This document shows, one piece after another, positions 1 to 8,529 of a stretch of DNA of 28,995 nt. The stretch is from Purshia tridentata (taxonomy: Eukaryota; Streptophyta; Magnoliopsida; Rosales; Rosaceae). The stretch lies in assembly GCA_003254885.1 (NCBI GenBank), contig QANT01000308.1, forward strand, positions 1-28,995, in the 5' to 3' direction. A program made the position numbers and the translations under genes. The notes under the pieces are model-generated. The model ran no database searches. It was not told the DNA's origin and saw nothing but the letters and a program-made list of their open reading frames with translations. Positions within the stretch are counted from its first letter, which is position 1; every line of letters begins with the position of its first letter.

Positions 1-9
1 AGGTAGGTG

Positions 10-17
10 TATTTATA
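10..17 (-). promoter_or_regulatory. TATA box of pararetroviral pregenomic promoter, left copy
   Basis: The minus strand reads TATAAATA here. It sits downstream of the last coding segment and upstream of the leader and primer site, where a 35S-like promoter is expected. The same octamer is repeated one unit away at 6168-6175. An ACGT-core palindrome lies about 45 bases upstream (59-71). Confidence 0.6.
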
Positions 18-58
18 ATGCCTTACATAAAGGCTGATTGAATTACAAATTGAAATCC

Positions 59-71
59 GGTTACGTAAACC
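59..71. promoter_or_regulatory. ACGT-core palindromic motif, GGTTACGTAAACC
   Basis: This near-palindrome centred on TACGTA lies upstream of the TATA box and occurs again at 6217-6229 in the right copy. A third occurrence at 6095-6107 lies about 60 bases downstream of the right TATA box, so the motif flanks the promoter on both sides. ACGT cores are typical plant bZIP targets; binding here is inference. Confidence 0.4.
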
Positions 72-145
72 GAACACCTGGAAAGTAGAAACAGGAAGGA
101 ATCTTTCCTGTAGCTTCACGTTGGAGGTACTGTTGAGGTAGTGAG

Positions 146-192
146 CCTACTGTTGGTGAGTGCGCCTACTGTTGGTGAGTGCGCCTACTGTT
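146..192. repeat. 19-bp tandem repeat, 2.5 copies
   Basis: The unit CCTACTGTTGGTGAGTGCG is present at 146-164 and 165-183, with a partial third copy to 192. It lies between the end of the last viral coding segment (289) and the promoter. The same array is at 6304-6350 in the right copy. It may be part of the promoter upstream region. Confidence 0.75.
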
Positions 193-288
193 CCTTGGAT
201 TCTTTGCAAAAGTCTGTTGTCTTCTTGTGGCATGGACTGCGCCAATTGCTTGACAGTCTTGAGTGGCCATGGGGCCCGTTGGAGGTGA

Positions 289-2100
289 CTAAAAGTCATC
301 CAGATTCTCATATTGAGTATCTGGGTCTTGGGAGTCTTGAAAGTAAGGTGCTGGGGTGGCGCCTTTCTTATCGCTTTCTTCCTCGTCATCACTAGGTGAG
401 ATCTGACTGAGGACTTCCTTGAGTTTCTTGGCATAGTCCCTTCTTGAGGTAACTGTGGACAGGTCACTTTGAATCCTTGATTTTTGGAGCAGGAACTGGG
501 CTTGTTCCTCGTTGTGAATTGGCTTGACTTCGTTGGAGAACTTGGGATGGTTGCGGAACCAAGTAAGCACAGCTTCCTTGGTGACTCGTTCTGTAGCTAG
601 GCCATCCCACCATTTAACCTTGTACCCTCGCAATAAGCAAGGGCATTCGTTGAGCTTGCGTTCAGTAGCATAGATTTCCCAAGAGAAAATTCATGCCAGA
701 TCCATGGAACAAAAGAACCAGAACAGCGGATCCACTGTTAAGGCCGTTGATTTTAATTTCTTTTGGAAAATTTGAAAGACCTGGGTAAGATCTTTTGGGA
801 GAATCTCGTCGATGGCACCTATTTTGTGCCAAATATCCTTGAACCAGTAAGGAACCTTGAAATCAAAATTCTTGTTAAAGTAAATGAACCATGAATGAGT
901 CCTGGATTTATTTTGAAGATAAAAAACGTTGCTCCATGCATCAATATAGTCCCAATAACAAAAATGTTGAGGGGTAAAAGCTTGAGAAAATCTTTTCATT
1001 GTATTGGGGTGTTGGCCCCAATCCTTGAGAGACAAAATCCTTTTAATTTGCAATTTTGAATACGTTATTTGATCCTGAGTCCTGTTGTGCGTAACAACAA
1101 TGGAATCAGTATCAACCAAAATAAACTCAAAAAACCGTTGAGTGTTTTGGGGATGCGTTGAAAGGAAAAAGTTGGGATAAGTTAGGCCTTTTAATATCAC
1201 ATAAGGGTCTGGGTCCACGACCTCATCCTCAATATATGATATTATGCCTGGTTGAGACTTGTAAAAATAAAGACTTTTGTTTGAGGCAGAAGCCTGAGAT
1301 TTACCTGAAGGGTTCATAACCCTTTGTCGTTGAAGTTCTTGGTAGGTGTTTGATATAGGGACTTGTTTCCCTAATACGTTGAGAAAGCTTTGAGGAGGGT
1401 CATTTTGGGGTCGTTGGGCATAGGATGCTTTTGTTGAAGGAGAGCCAGAAGAAGAACCCTTGTAACTCATTTTTGAAAACGTTGGAAAATTCTTTTGGAA
1501 ACCTGAGTTTTGCCTTGGAAAACTTTGTTTAAATAAATTGCTTAGGTTAGGACTGGCTAAGGTTTTCTGGGTTTCTTGAGGGCTGGATTGTAAAGTCCTA
1601 ATCCTAGCCTTGACCAGAAGGTTCTGGGTTTCCTTGATACTTGAGGGTTTGTCTAGGAATTCGAGACAGACTCTTTTTCCTAAGACTGTTGAAGTTAAGC
1701 CTTGTGGGCTTACCATGAAGGGTTGAAGTAGATTCAGGAATGGAATTCCTAGAATCACTTCCCTATCCATGTTCGAGACAACAGAAAATGTTGTCTGAAT
1801 AGACACTGGTCCAAGACAAAGATGGACCTGACTAACCTTGGCGTTGGTCAAGAGGGCTGATCCATTGGCTGTGCATAAACAGTCATGGGCCTCTTGGTAA
1901 AACCTTGCTGGAATGATTCCGTTGCAGGTACAGTTAAGATCTGCCCCGGAGTCAAGGAGTGCAGTCACTGTTGTTTCAAAGTCATGGACTTTGATTGTGA
2001 CCTGTGTTCTCCATTTTTGAAAAGGAAGTTGAGAGATTGTTTCGAGAAACAACTCTTCGTTGGGCTTGGCCTCTTCAGGCTCGTTGGAAGAGTCAGTGGA
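289..2100 (-). pseudogene. Aspartic protease fused to tryptophan-rich domain (viral polyprotein C-terminal part)
   Basis: The frame is open from 2100 to a TGA at 691-693, then open again to a stop at 289. A retropepsin domain starts near 2052. Its catalytic LLDSGAD motif is near 1945-1959 and the second conserved strand, EVILGIPFLNLL, follows. In related caulimovirids this domain is followed by reverse transcriptase. Here a Ser/Gln-rich linker leads at about 1470, at an internal Met of MSYKGSSSG, into an RT-unrelated domain with WDYIDAW, HSWF and PYWFKDIW motifs (about residues 367-408 counted from 2052). I have seen similar Trp-rich ORFs among plant virus-derived proteins but cannot name a function. 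The part after the TGA continues the same domain (KWWDGL motif) and ends in an acidic tail. The TGA is also present in the right copy at 6849-6851. Confidence 0.75.
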
Positions 2101-2103
2101 TTA

Positions 2104-2442
2104 ATCATCCGTAATGACCAACCTGGACTCAAGTGTGGCAACTTGGGCTTCTAAGTGGGCTACCTTGACCTTGAGATGGTTAAGTTCTTGTTGGAGATCT
2201 AACAGGGAAATTTCCTTGGGTTTAGGTCGAGAAAGGTTATCTAGGATTTCCTTGAAGTTCAAGAACCTAGGCTGAACTTGGGCTTGTGAAGACCCAGAAT
2301 GGTCTTCAAGGATTGCCTTTAAGGCCTTGAGATACTGGGCTTGGACATCGGGGTTTTCGATGCCAAGTGCGTGTTGTAAAAGGTCGGCCTTGACCTTTTG
2401 GTCAATCGTACTAACCTTAAAAATAGTACTTACCTTCTGTTT
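2104..2442 (-). pseudogene. Coiled-coil segment between capsid and protease
   Basis: These 113 codons lie in the same frame as the capsid upstream and the protease downstream, bounded by the capsid TGA (2443-2445) and a TAA (2101-2103). The C-terminal part has a heptad pattern (LDLQQELNHLKVKVAHLEAQ), predicting a parallel coiled coil. Short coiled-coil proteins are known near the capsid in several caulimovirids (virion-associated protein), so a structural role is possible but not shown. There is no obvious ATG at its start, so it was probably made as part of a polyprotein, or by readthrough, before decay. Confidence 0.55.
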
Positions 2443-4374
2443 TCATTTATCCTTGAGGGAACAGTCTAAACAGACCTTTGGGCTTTGGGGAATTGGGCTG
2501 GACATCTCGTCTTCACTTGAAGAGGAGGGCCAATCCAAAGCGTTGACTTCCAGGTCGGACTCAGAAGAGAGGGAATCTGATTCTGAGCCGGACTGGGATC
2601 CTTGGGCCAGAATACCAAGTATCTTGGCCTTGTCCTGAGGATCAATGCTGATTTGCTTGAGAGCCCTGCGGACCTTGCACTGGGCCTTGTAGTGTCCGAA
2701 TTTCCCACATTCGTAACACTTTGGACCTTGTTTTGGAGGGTTAGGGGCCTTTTCGTAAAAGGCTGGAGGCTTATCCCTAGAATGGGTTCTTTTGCTAGTC
2801 CTGTGGACCTCCTTGCTTGGCTTGTGGAATTTCTTCCTATTGGGCCTTGTAGTTTGGGTTCCTAGGAGCCCAAACTGCTCACAAAAGGTTCCCAATTCTC
2901 CTTTTGAAGTTAGGTGGTCCCTTTTGAGTTGAGACTTGAGCTTGAGGTCCGTACAGATGTCTAATCCTACGGTATTAACCACTCCTATGATTTGCCCATA
3001 CGTTAGCACCTCGTAAGGAATCTTACCGTTGTACGTTTGCCTTAAGCGTTGTCTAACCTTTTCTGCAAAGAGGTTAGGAAGTCCAAAGATGAACTTCTCT
3101 TTCCAGAAAGGTTGCGCACAGTCTTTTCTCATCAGAACTCTGGTGAGAAAGACATCCTTATACCAGGAGAAGTCCTGGAGTTTCTTGCACTTGAGGTTGG
3201 TGAGAGTCTCTTTGACTCTATTGAGGAGGATATCACCGTCACCTATGAAATGCCGGAGTATGGCATATACCAAGGTAACAATGGCGTTAGAGATTGGTTG
3301 CCCTTGGGAATTGAGGATAACGTTGTTATCCTTATCCTTGCAAACGCTTTCCTTGATGGTTTTCCTATCGTTGTCATTGAGATAATGGTCCCACCATGCC
3401 CGCAATTGTCCTGTGAATCCTGCAAGCAGAAATTCAAGTATTTCTACTTCAGACTTTCGTCCTCCATAGACGTTGGCGGCCATAACCATTTTCTCAAGGT
3501 GTTGGATGATATGATACTCAGTCATACCATCAATATTCCATTCGTAAAGTTGGGTTGCGCTAAAGGAGTTTTGGGGAAGCTCCTTGACCTCAAACTGTAG
3601 GTCAATTGGAGAGGGTCTTGAATAATAGGGCTTTGGGCCAAGTACATGACCTGATCCATGTCCTATTGTTTGGATCTTGTTGGAGGGCCCAGAAAGGCTA
3701 AGTCCTCCAAGCTTGAAGTTGATTTCCTCAATGATCTGTTGATCAGTGGGGACCTTGTTGTCTTTCGAAAGCTCGAAAGTCTTGAAGATTGGGCTTTCGT
3801 TGACAGGGCCTTTTCCCTTTGGGCTTACCTCAGGGATGGTATCCTGTTTAGTAACTTGGGCCTCTATTCGATCTAACTGATCTCCTAGGGAGTCCAAGTA
3901 CTGGTTGGTGAAATTGTTTTGGTCAATGACCTTCTTGATATCTTGAGTGTTCACCTCTAGGTCTTGAACACTGATTGCCTTGAAGGGAGAAGCCTTGACT
4001 GTGGTTCCTCGCACAGTCAGGGTAACTTCTTCCAGAGGTGGTCTCTTGGATTCTACAACCTTTGTTGCAGTAACCCATGGCTTGGTTGGCTTGCTAGAGA
4101 CGTTGACCCTAGATTTTCTTGAGAAAGGATACGTAATCCTTTCTTTAGGACAGTGTATCTTCTCCATCCAATCGAAGAAGTACATGTGGATTTGTTCCTT
4201 GTTCAGGTAAGCATAGTACTTAGCCTGAATAGAAGGCAGGTCAAAGTTCTTGGTAAACCAAGCCCTTTTTTCTGCATTCTTCGTTGAATAGTATTCCTTT
4301 CGGAGATACTCCTTGTTGATCACGAAATCTGTCCTTGAAATCGTGAAGATTTGGGGGTCTGAGGTGTCCATCAT
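2443..4374 (-). CDS. Capsid (gag-like) protein with CCHC zinc knuckle, endogenous viral copy
   Basis: This is an open 643-codon frame starting ATG-ATG at 4374. Residues ~1-85 resemble the tail that follows the movement domain in plant virus-derived polyproteins (aromatic-rich, YFFDW motif). Residues ~130-175 are a probable coiled coil. The capsid core follows with LLAGFTGQLRAWWDHYL and FIFGLPNLFAEKVRQRL motifs. A basic stretch precedes a zinc knuckle of the form CX2CX4HX4C at residues ~553-566 (2677-2718), and a Ser/Asp/Glu-rich acidic tail ends the protein. It would package nucleic acid. An in-frame TAG lies upstream at 4466-4468, and the movement-like gene is in another frame, so a fused movement-capsid polyprotein is plausible for the ancestor. 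The frame is intact over 1.9 kb, unlike its neighbours. Confidence 0.8.
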   Translation of the reverse strand: MMDTSDPQIFTISRTDFVINKEYLRKEYYSTKNAEKRAWFTKNFDLPSIQAKYYAYLNKEQIHMYFFDWMEKIHCPKERITYPFSRKSRVNVSSKPTKPWVTATKVVESKRPPLEEVTLTVRGTTVKASPFKAISVQDLEVNTQDIKKVIDQNNFTNQYLDSLGDQLDRIEAQVTKQDTIPEVSPKGKGPVNESPIFKTFELSKDNKVPTDQQIIEEINFKLGGLSLSGPSNKIQTIGHGSGHVLGPKPYYSRPSPIDLQFEVKELPQNSFSATQLYEWNIDGMTEYHIIQHLEKMVMAANVYGGRKSEVEILEFLLAGFTGQLRAWWDHYLNDNDRKTIKESVCKDKDNNVILNSQGQPISNAIVTLVYAILRHFIGDGDILLNRVKETLTNLKCKKLQDFSWYKDVFLTRVLMRKDCAQPFWKEKFIFGLPNLFAEKVRQRLRQTYNGKIPYEVLTYGQIIGVVNTVGLDICTDLKLKSQLKRDHLTSKGELGTFCEQFGLLGTQTTRPNRKKFHKPSKEVHRTSKRTHSRDKPPAFYEKAPNPPKQGPKCYECGKFGHYKAQCKVRRALKQISIDPQDKAKILGILAQGSQSGSESDSLSSESDLEVNALDWPSSSSEDEMSSPIPQSPKVCLDCSLKDK

Positions 4375-4556
4375 AGAAGATAAGGTTGGGAAACCTATAC
4401 CTTCGTCTTGATAATGGACCTCAGGGATCTTGTCCTTGGAAACACTTTCAACTTGGAAAGGTTTCTAGGTTTGAGTCCTCTGAAGTGGCCTAACTTCAGA
4501 TTCTTCACTTGAGGAACCTTCTAAGTTCTGGTTTGGACTAAGGCGCGTGGTCTCAG

Positions 4557-5461
4557 TCAACACAGACTTAGCCTTGAGGAATCTTGTTGACTGTTCTTTT
4601 CCCAAGTCCGAGGTGGACCTACGGGCAGAAGAATAGTCGTCCAAGATAATCCTTGCTTGTGTTTATTGTTGAATTTTATCCCGACAGAACCATCTGGCTC
4701 TTCGTAGATGTAATCCAACTGTTGGTTTTGGACACGTTGCGTTGGAACAGCATCAGTTAATTTCCATTCACTGGGCAGAACGATGTCGTTCCAGCGAATA
4801 GTCCTTGGGATGCTGACGTTGGCTTTACGCAAGTCAGTCTCCAGAAGGACGTTGACCCTACAGGGTTAGTCACTAGTGCTTCAGGCAAGATCAGGGTCTT
4901 GAGAAGCCTGTAGTGTACCTTGAAGATGACAGCCATCGGTTTGGAACCCGAAGACATGTCATAACCTTGGGTTTTGACGTTGAGAGTTAGCGCGTTGAGG
5001 ATTCCTGGATCCGAAGTGGATACCGGGAAGTTGGGGAAGCAGTCAAAGTGGATTGGACCGTTGCAAAGACTAGACTCCACTAGTCCAAGCATTGAGTCCG
5101 AGAACTTGTTGTGTCTGCAGTCCCGAAGGGCTACAAGCACAGACGTTGAAAGACCATTTCTGGTCAGTGGCTTGATTCCTACTTGTACCAGTCCGATATG
5201 GAGGTACTTGTAAGACGTTGAGAAATCCTTCACCACCTTGGGTGTAAGGAGCTGGATTCGTTGGTTTTATGACTCGAGAGGGATCAACCTCTCTTCAACC
5301 TTGATGTGTTGTCTAGCATTGAAGTCAAACCTACCTACCTTGTAGACCTCCTTGTAGCTCCTCCTTGGAAGAGTCCAGTTAACCAAACTGGTCATTGGAA
5401 ACTCAGAAGAGCAACCAAGCTCTTCACTGGTCAAAACATTGTCTTGGTGTGGGTTCTCCAT
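4557..5461 (-). pseudogene. Movement-protein-like gene (30K superfamily), disrupted
   Basis: The first ATG is at 5461. The frame meets a TAA at 5267-5269 and stays open to about 4850. There the recognisable protein continues in a second frame (4832-4557, with NVSIPRTIRW and DIVLPSEWKL), implying a one-base frameshift near 4845-4860. Central features such as GIKPLTRNGLSTSVLVALRD and a conserved FxxFPVSxxD-type stretch resemble caulimovirid movement proteins, which line plasmodesmata for cell-to-cell transfer. It lies just downstream of the primer-binding site and upstream of the capsid, the expected place. With one stop and one frameshift it cannot make an intact product. Confidence 0.65.
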
Positions 5462-5661
5462 TACCCGAGACACCTTCGCAAAAGGAGAAAGGGTTGGACA
5501 CGATTAACCTAATAGAAGCAGCTTACACCCTCGTCACACATCTACGTGGACTTACAGCGGGACTTACTCCTCTATGCCCTACGGCCAACTGGTGTCTCTA
5601 GAGGTTCTCGGTGCTTCTATCCTACGGTCTTTCGTACCCTGGTCCTTCCCCCCCGCAAAAA

Positions 5662-5675
5662 TGGCTCTGATACCA
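5662..5675 (-). other. tRNA-Met primer-binding site
   Basis: The minus strand reads TGGTATCAGAGCCA, the classical sequence complementary to the 3' end of plant initiator tRNA-Met. It primes minus-strand DNA synthesis in Caulimoviridae. It lies in the leader between the small ORF and the movement-like gene and is followed by a G-rich run (minus strand of 5645-5656). There is one site per 6158-bp unit in view. Confidence 0.9.
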
Positions 5676-5696
5676 GAAACCTACCCCAGGACAGGT

Positions 5697-5930
5697 TCAT
5701 CCCAATGATAGAACCTTGAGACGCTTCTTGAGTTCCCTAATTTCCTGTTTGGCTTCTTGGACGCTAATCAAGGCAGCTCTACAGTGGAGAGACCTATTGA
5801 TGTAGGTTGGGCTTGAGGGACTTGTCCTTGAAAGACGTTGCTGGCAATACTCTAAGTATTCTAAGTCTAAGGGTAGACTTACGTTGGTTAACCAATTTAA
5901 GCGTTTAGAAAGATAAAATCTATTTGACAT
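5697..5930 (-). CDS. Small leader ORF, 77 residues, predicted coiled coil
   Basis: An ATG at 5930 opens a 77-codon frame ending 21 bases before the primer-binding site. The C-terminal half (ISVQEAKQEIRELKKRLKVL) is a strong amphipathic, Lys/Glu-rich helix of coiled-coil type. Its position in the pregenomic leader before the primer site recalls the small leader ORFs of caulimoviruses. I do not recognise the protein. The ORF could be fortuitous, but the clean ATG, the heptad pattern and the position favour a real small gene. Confidence 0.45.
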   Translation of the reverse strand: MSNRFYLSKRLNWLTNVSLPLDLEYLEYCQQRLSRTSPSSPTYINRSLHCRAALISVQEAKQEIRELKKRLKVLSLG

Positions 5931-6167
5931 AAAACAAAATAAAACTTGAATTTAAAATTGAAACTTGAAAACTTGAATTTAAAATTGAAATTGAAACTTA
6001 CAAACGTTGAAGGTTACTTGAACCTTGAAACCTTGAGTTACAAACGTTGTACGTTGAACGTTGATGAGAGAAGAAGCTGGAGAGGCTAGGGAAAGGTTAC
6101 GTAAACCTAAACTCTAGGTTGTTCTCTCACTCTTTCTAACTCTGACTACAACCCAGTCAGGTAGGTG
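5931..6167 (-). other. Pregenomic leader, 5' part, with short repeats
   Basis: This runs between the right TATA box and the leader ORF and is non-coding. It holds a 23-bp perfect direct repeat (5941-5963 and 5968-5990, period 27) of A/T-rich CTTGAA-type sequence. There is a cluster of four CGTTG pentamers at 6005-6063 and a purine-rich stretch on the minus strand (about 6122-6148). Transcription would start about 30 bases downstream of 6168. Confidence 0.5.
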
Positions 6168-6175
6168 TATTTATA
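6168..6175 (-). promoter_or_regulatory. TATA box of pararetroviral promoter, right copy
   Basis: The minus strand reads TATAAATA, an exact one-unit repeat of 10-17. This copy lies upstream of the complete unit and would drive the leader, primer site and all downstream frames. Confidence 0.65.
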
Positions 6176-6446
6176 ATGCCTTACATAAAGGCTGATTGAA
6201 TTACAAATTGAAATCCGGTTACGTAAACCGAACACCTGGAAAGTAGAAACAGGAAGGAATCTTTCCTGTAGCTTCACGTTGGAGGTACTGTTGAGGTAGT
6301 GAGCCTACTGTTGGTGAGTGCGCCTACTGTTGGTGAGTGCGCCTACTGTTCCTTGGATTCTTTGCAAAAGTCTGTTGTCTTCTTGTGGCATGGACTGCGC
6401 CAATTGCTTGACAGTCTTGAGTGGCCATGGGGCCCGTTGGAGGTGA

Positions 6447-7316
6447 CTAAAAGTCATCCAGATTCTCATATTGAGTATCTGGGTCTTGGGAGTCTTGAAA
6501 GTAAGGTGCTGGGGTGGCGCCTTTCTTATCGCTTTCTTCCTCGTCATCACTAGGTGAGATCTGACTGAGGACTTCCTTGAGTTTCTTGGCATAGTCCCTT
6601 CTTGAGGTAACTGTGGACAGGTCACTTTGAATCCTTGATTTTTGGAGCAGGAACTGGGCTTGTTCCTCGTTGTGAATTGGCTTGACTTCGTTGGAGAACT
6701 TGGGATGGTTGCGGAACCAAGTAAGCACAGCTTCCTTGGTGACTCGTTCTGTAGCTAGGCCATCCCACCATTTGACCTTGTACCCTCGCAGTAAGCAAGG
6801 GCATTCGTTGAGCTTGCGTTCAGTAGCATAGATTTCCCAAGAGAAAATTCATGCCAGATCCATGGAACAAAAGAACCAGAACAGCGGATCCACTGTTAAG
6901 GCCGTTGATTTTAATTTCTTTTGGAAAATTTGAAAGACCTGGGTAAGATCTTTTGGGAGAATCTCGTCGATGGCACCTATTTTGTGCCAAATATCCTTGA
7001 ACCAGTAAGGAACCTTGAAATCAAAATTCTTGTTAAAGTAAATGAACCATGAATGAGTCCTGGATTTATTTTGAAGATAAAAAACGTTGCTCCATGCATC
7101 AATATAGTCCCAATAACAAAAATGTTGAGGGGTAAAAGCTTGAGAAAATCTTTTCATTGTATTGGGGTGTTGGCCCCAATCCTTGAGAAACAAAATCCTT
7201 TTAATTTGCAATTTTGAATGCGTTATTTGATCCTGAGTCCTGTAGTGCGTAACAACAATGGAATCAGTATCAACCAAAATAAACTCAAAAAACCGTTGAG
7301 TGTTTTGGGGATGCGT
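6447..7316 (-). pseudogene. Second, partial copy of the tryptophan-rich domain
   Basis: This copy matches 289-1158 without indels and is truncated at its N-terminal side by the satellite junction. By eye the duplicated region differs at five positions: two synonymous and three that change residues (Ser to Phe, Tyr to His, Asn to Tyr). The same TGA interrupts it at 6849-6851, so the stop was present before the copies separated. The retropepsin part is missing because the copy breaks at 7316. Confidence 0.8.
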
Positions 7317-8529
7317 TATGTGTTTATTGCCAACCGGTGACGTTTTGGTGGAACAGAAACGAAATTAGATTGAGTAGGCACCAAAAATGATTTTTTCGTG
7401 CGTTCTTAACAGAAACATGTGCTTCTTGAGGCCTAGAACGCTAATCCCAGCATGAGAAAGTACTTCCTCGTATCTTTCTAGCCAAACCAGGCTCGTTTTG
7501 GTGGAAATTGCTCGAAATTGGATTGAGTATACATCGAAATGATGTTTTTGTGCCTTCTAAACACAAAATGTACTTCTTTAGGGCTAGAATGCTAATCCAA
7601 GCATAAGAAAGTGCTTCCCCATATCTTTCCTGCCAACCGATAACGTTTTGGTGCAACTTTAACCAAATTGTACTGGGTGTGCACCAAAGTGATGTTTTTG
7701 TTCATTCTTAACACCTAAAGTGGTTCTTTAGGGCTACCACGCTAATCGAGACATTAGAGAGTGCTTCCTCATCAATTTTTGGCCAATCGGAGACGTTTTA
7801 GTGCAATTTTGACCAAGTTTGATTGAGTATGCACTGAAATGACGTATTCGTGCATTCTTAGCACCTAAAGTGGTTCTTTGGGGGCTTGAACGCTTATCCA
7901 GGCATACAAAATTGCATCCCCATGTCTTTCTATCCAACTGGGAACGTTTTGGTGTAACTTTAATCAAATTGGACTCCGTGTGCTCAGAAATGACGTTTTT
8001 GTGCATTCTTAAAACCTAAAGTGCTTCTGTACGGTTAGCACGTTAATATCGATACATGAGAAAGTGCTTCCCCATGTCTTTCTTGCCAACAGGGAACGTT
8101 TTGGTGTAACTTCAATCAAATTGGACTCAGTGAGCACCGAAATGACGTTTTCGTGAATTCTTAAGACCTAAAGTGGTTTTGTAGGGCTAGCATGCTAATC
8201 GAGACACAAGAAAGTGCGTCCTCATGTCTTTCTTGCCAACTGGGCACGTTTTGTTGCAATTTACACAAAAGTAGACTGAGTATGCATTGAAATGAGGTTT
8301 TAGTTGTTTCTTAACACGAAATGTGCTTCTTGAGGGCTTGAACATTAATCTAAGCATGAGAACGTACTTCTTGCCAACCGAGTATGTTTTGGTGCAACAT
8401 TAATCAAATTGTACACAGTGTGCACCAAAATGACGTTCCATGCATTCTTAACACCTAAAGTGGTTCATTTGGGCTGGAACGCTAATCCAAACAAGAGAAA
8501 GTTCTTTTCATGTGTTTATTGCCAACCAG
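7317..8529. repeat. Satellite block A, ~150-bp monomers
   Basis: About eight monomers, recognisable by the conserved string AAGTGGTTCTTTAGGGCTAG at each border. Using type names T1-T8, the order is T3 (partial, from 7317), T4 (7430), T5 (7580), T6 (7730), T7 (7880), T8/T7 hybrid (8031), T1 (8182), T2 (8332), T3 (partial, 8471-8529). The block is thus almost exactly one higher-order unit. Short frames in it have no coding character. Confidence 0.9.

Larger units (their letters stand above)
1..7316 (-). mobile_element. Endogenous caulimovirid-like element, head-to-tail, 6158-bp unit lacking RT
   Basis: Bases 1-1158 and 6159-7316 align without a gap at a constant offset of 6158, with about five substitutions by eye. 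The duplicated stretch contains coding sequence, the promoter and the leader start. This fits a circular, terminally redundant or tandem genome better than LTRs. Reading the minus strand, the unit holds TATA box, leader, tRNA-Met primer-binding site, movement-like, capsid with CCHC knuckle, coiled coil, retropepsin and a tryptophan-rich domain. That order and the primer site are typical of Caulimoviridae with polyprotein genomes (petuvirus and florendovirus-like groups). No RT or RNase H frame exists in the complete unit. The right end breaks abruptly into satellite at 7316/7317, and the left end runs off the window. The genus is not determined. Confidence 0.82.

Noticed and set aside
3049..3600. 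183-codon plus-strand frame
   Set aside because: It lies opposite the capsid ORF, has no ATG context or family resemblance, and is a shadow of the conserved minus-strand frame.
5662..5675. tRNA gene fragment
   Set aside because: Only the 14 bases complementary to the tRNA 3' end are present, with no cloverleaf around them.
1..7316. Reading the 1158-bp repeat as LTRs of an ordinary retrotransposon
   Set aside because: The repeated part includes coding sequence. No TG...CA ends are found at 1158 or 7316, and no purine tract precedes 1158 on the minus strand. Tandem circular-genome structure explains it better, although the primer site lies where an LTR would end if the repeat continued left of the window.
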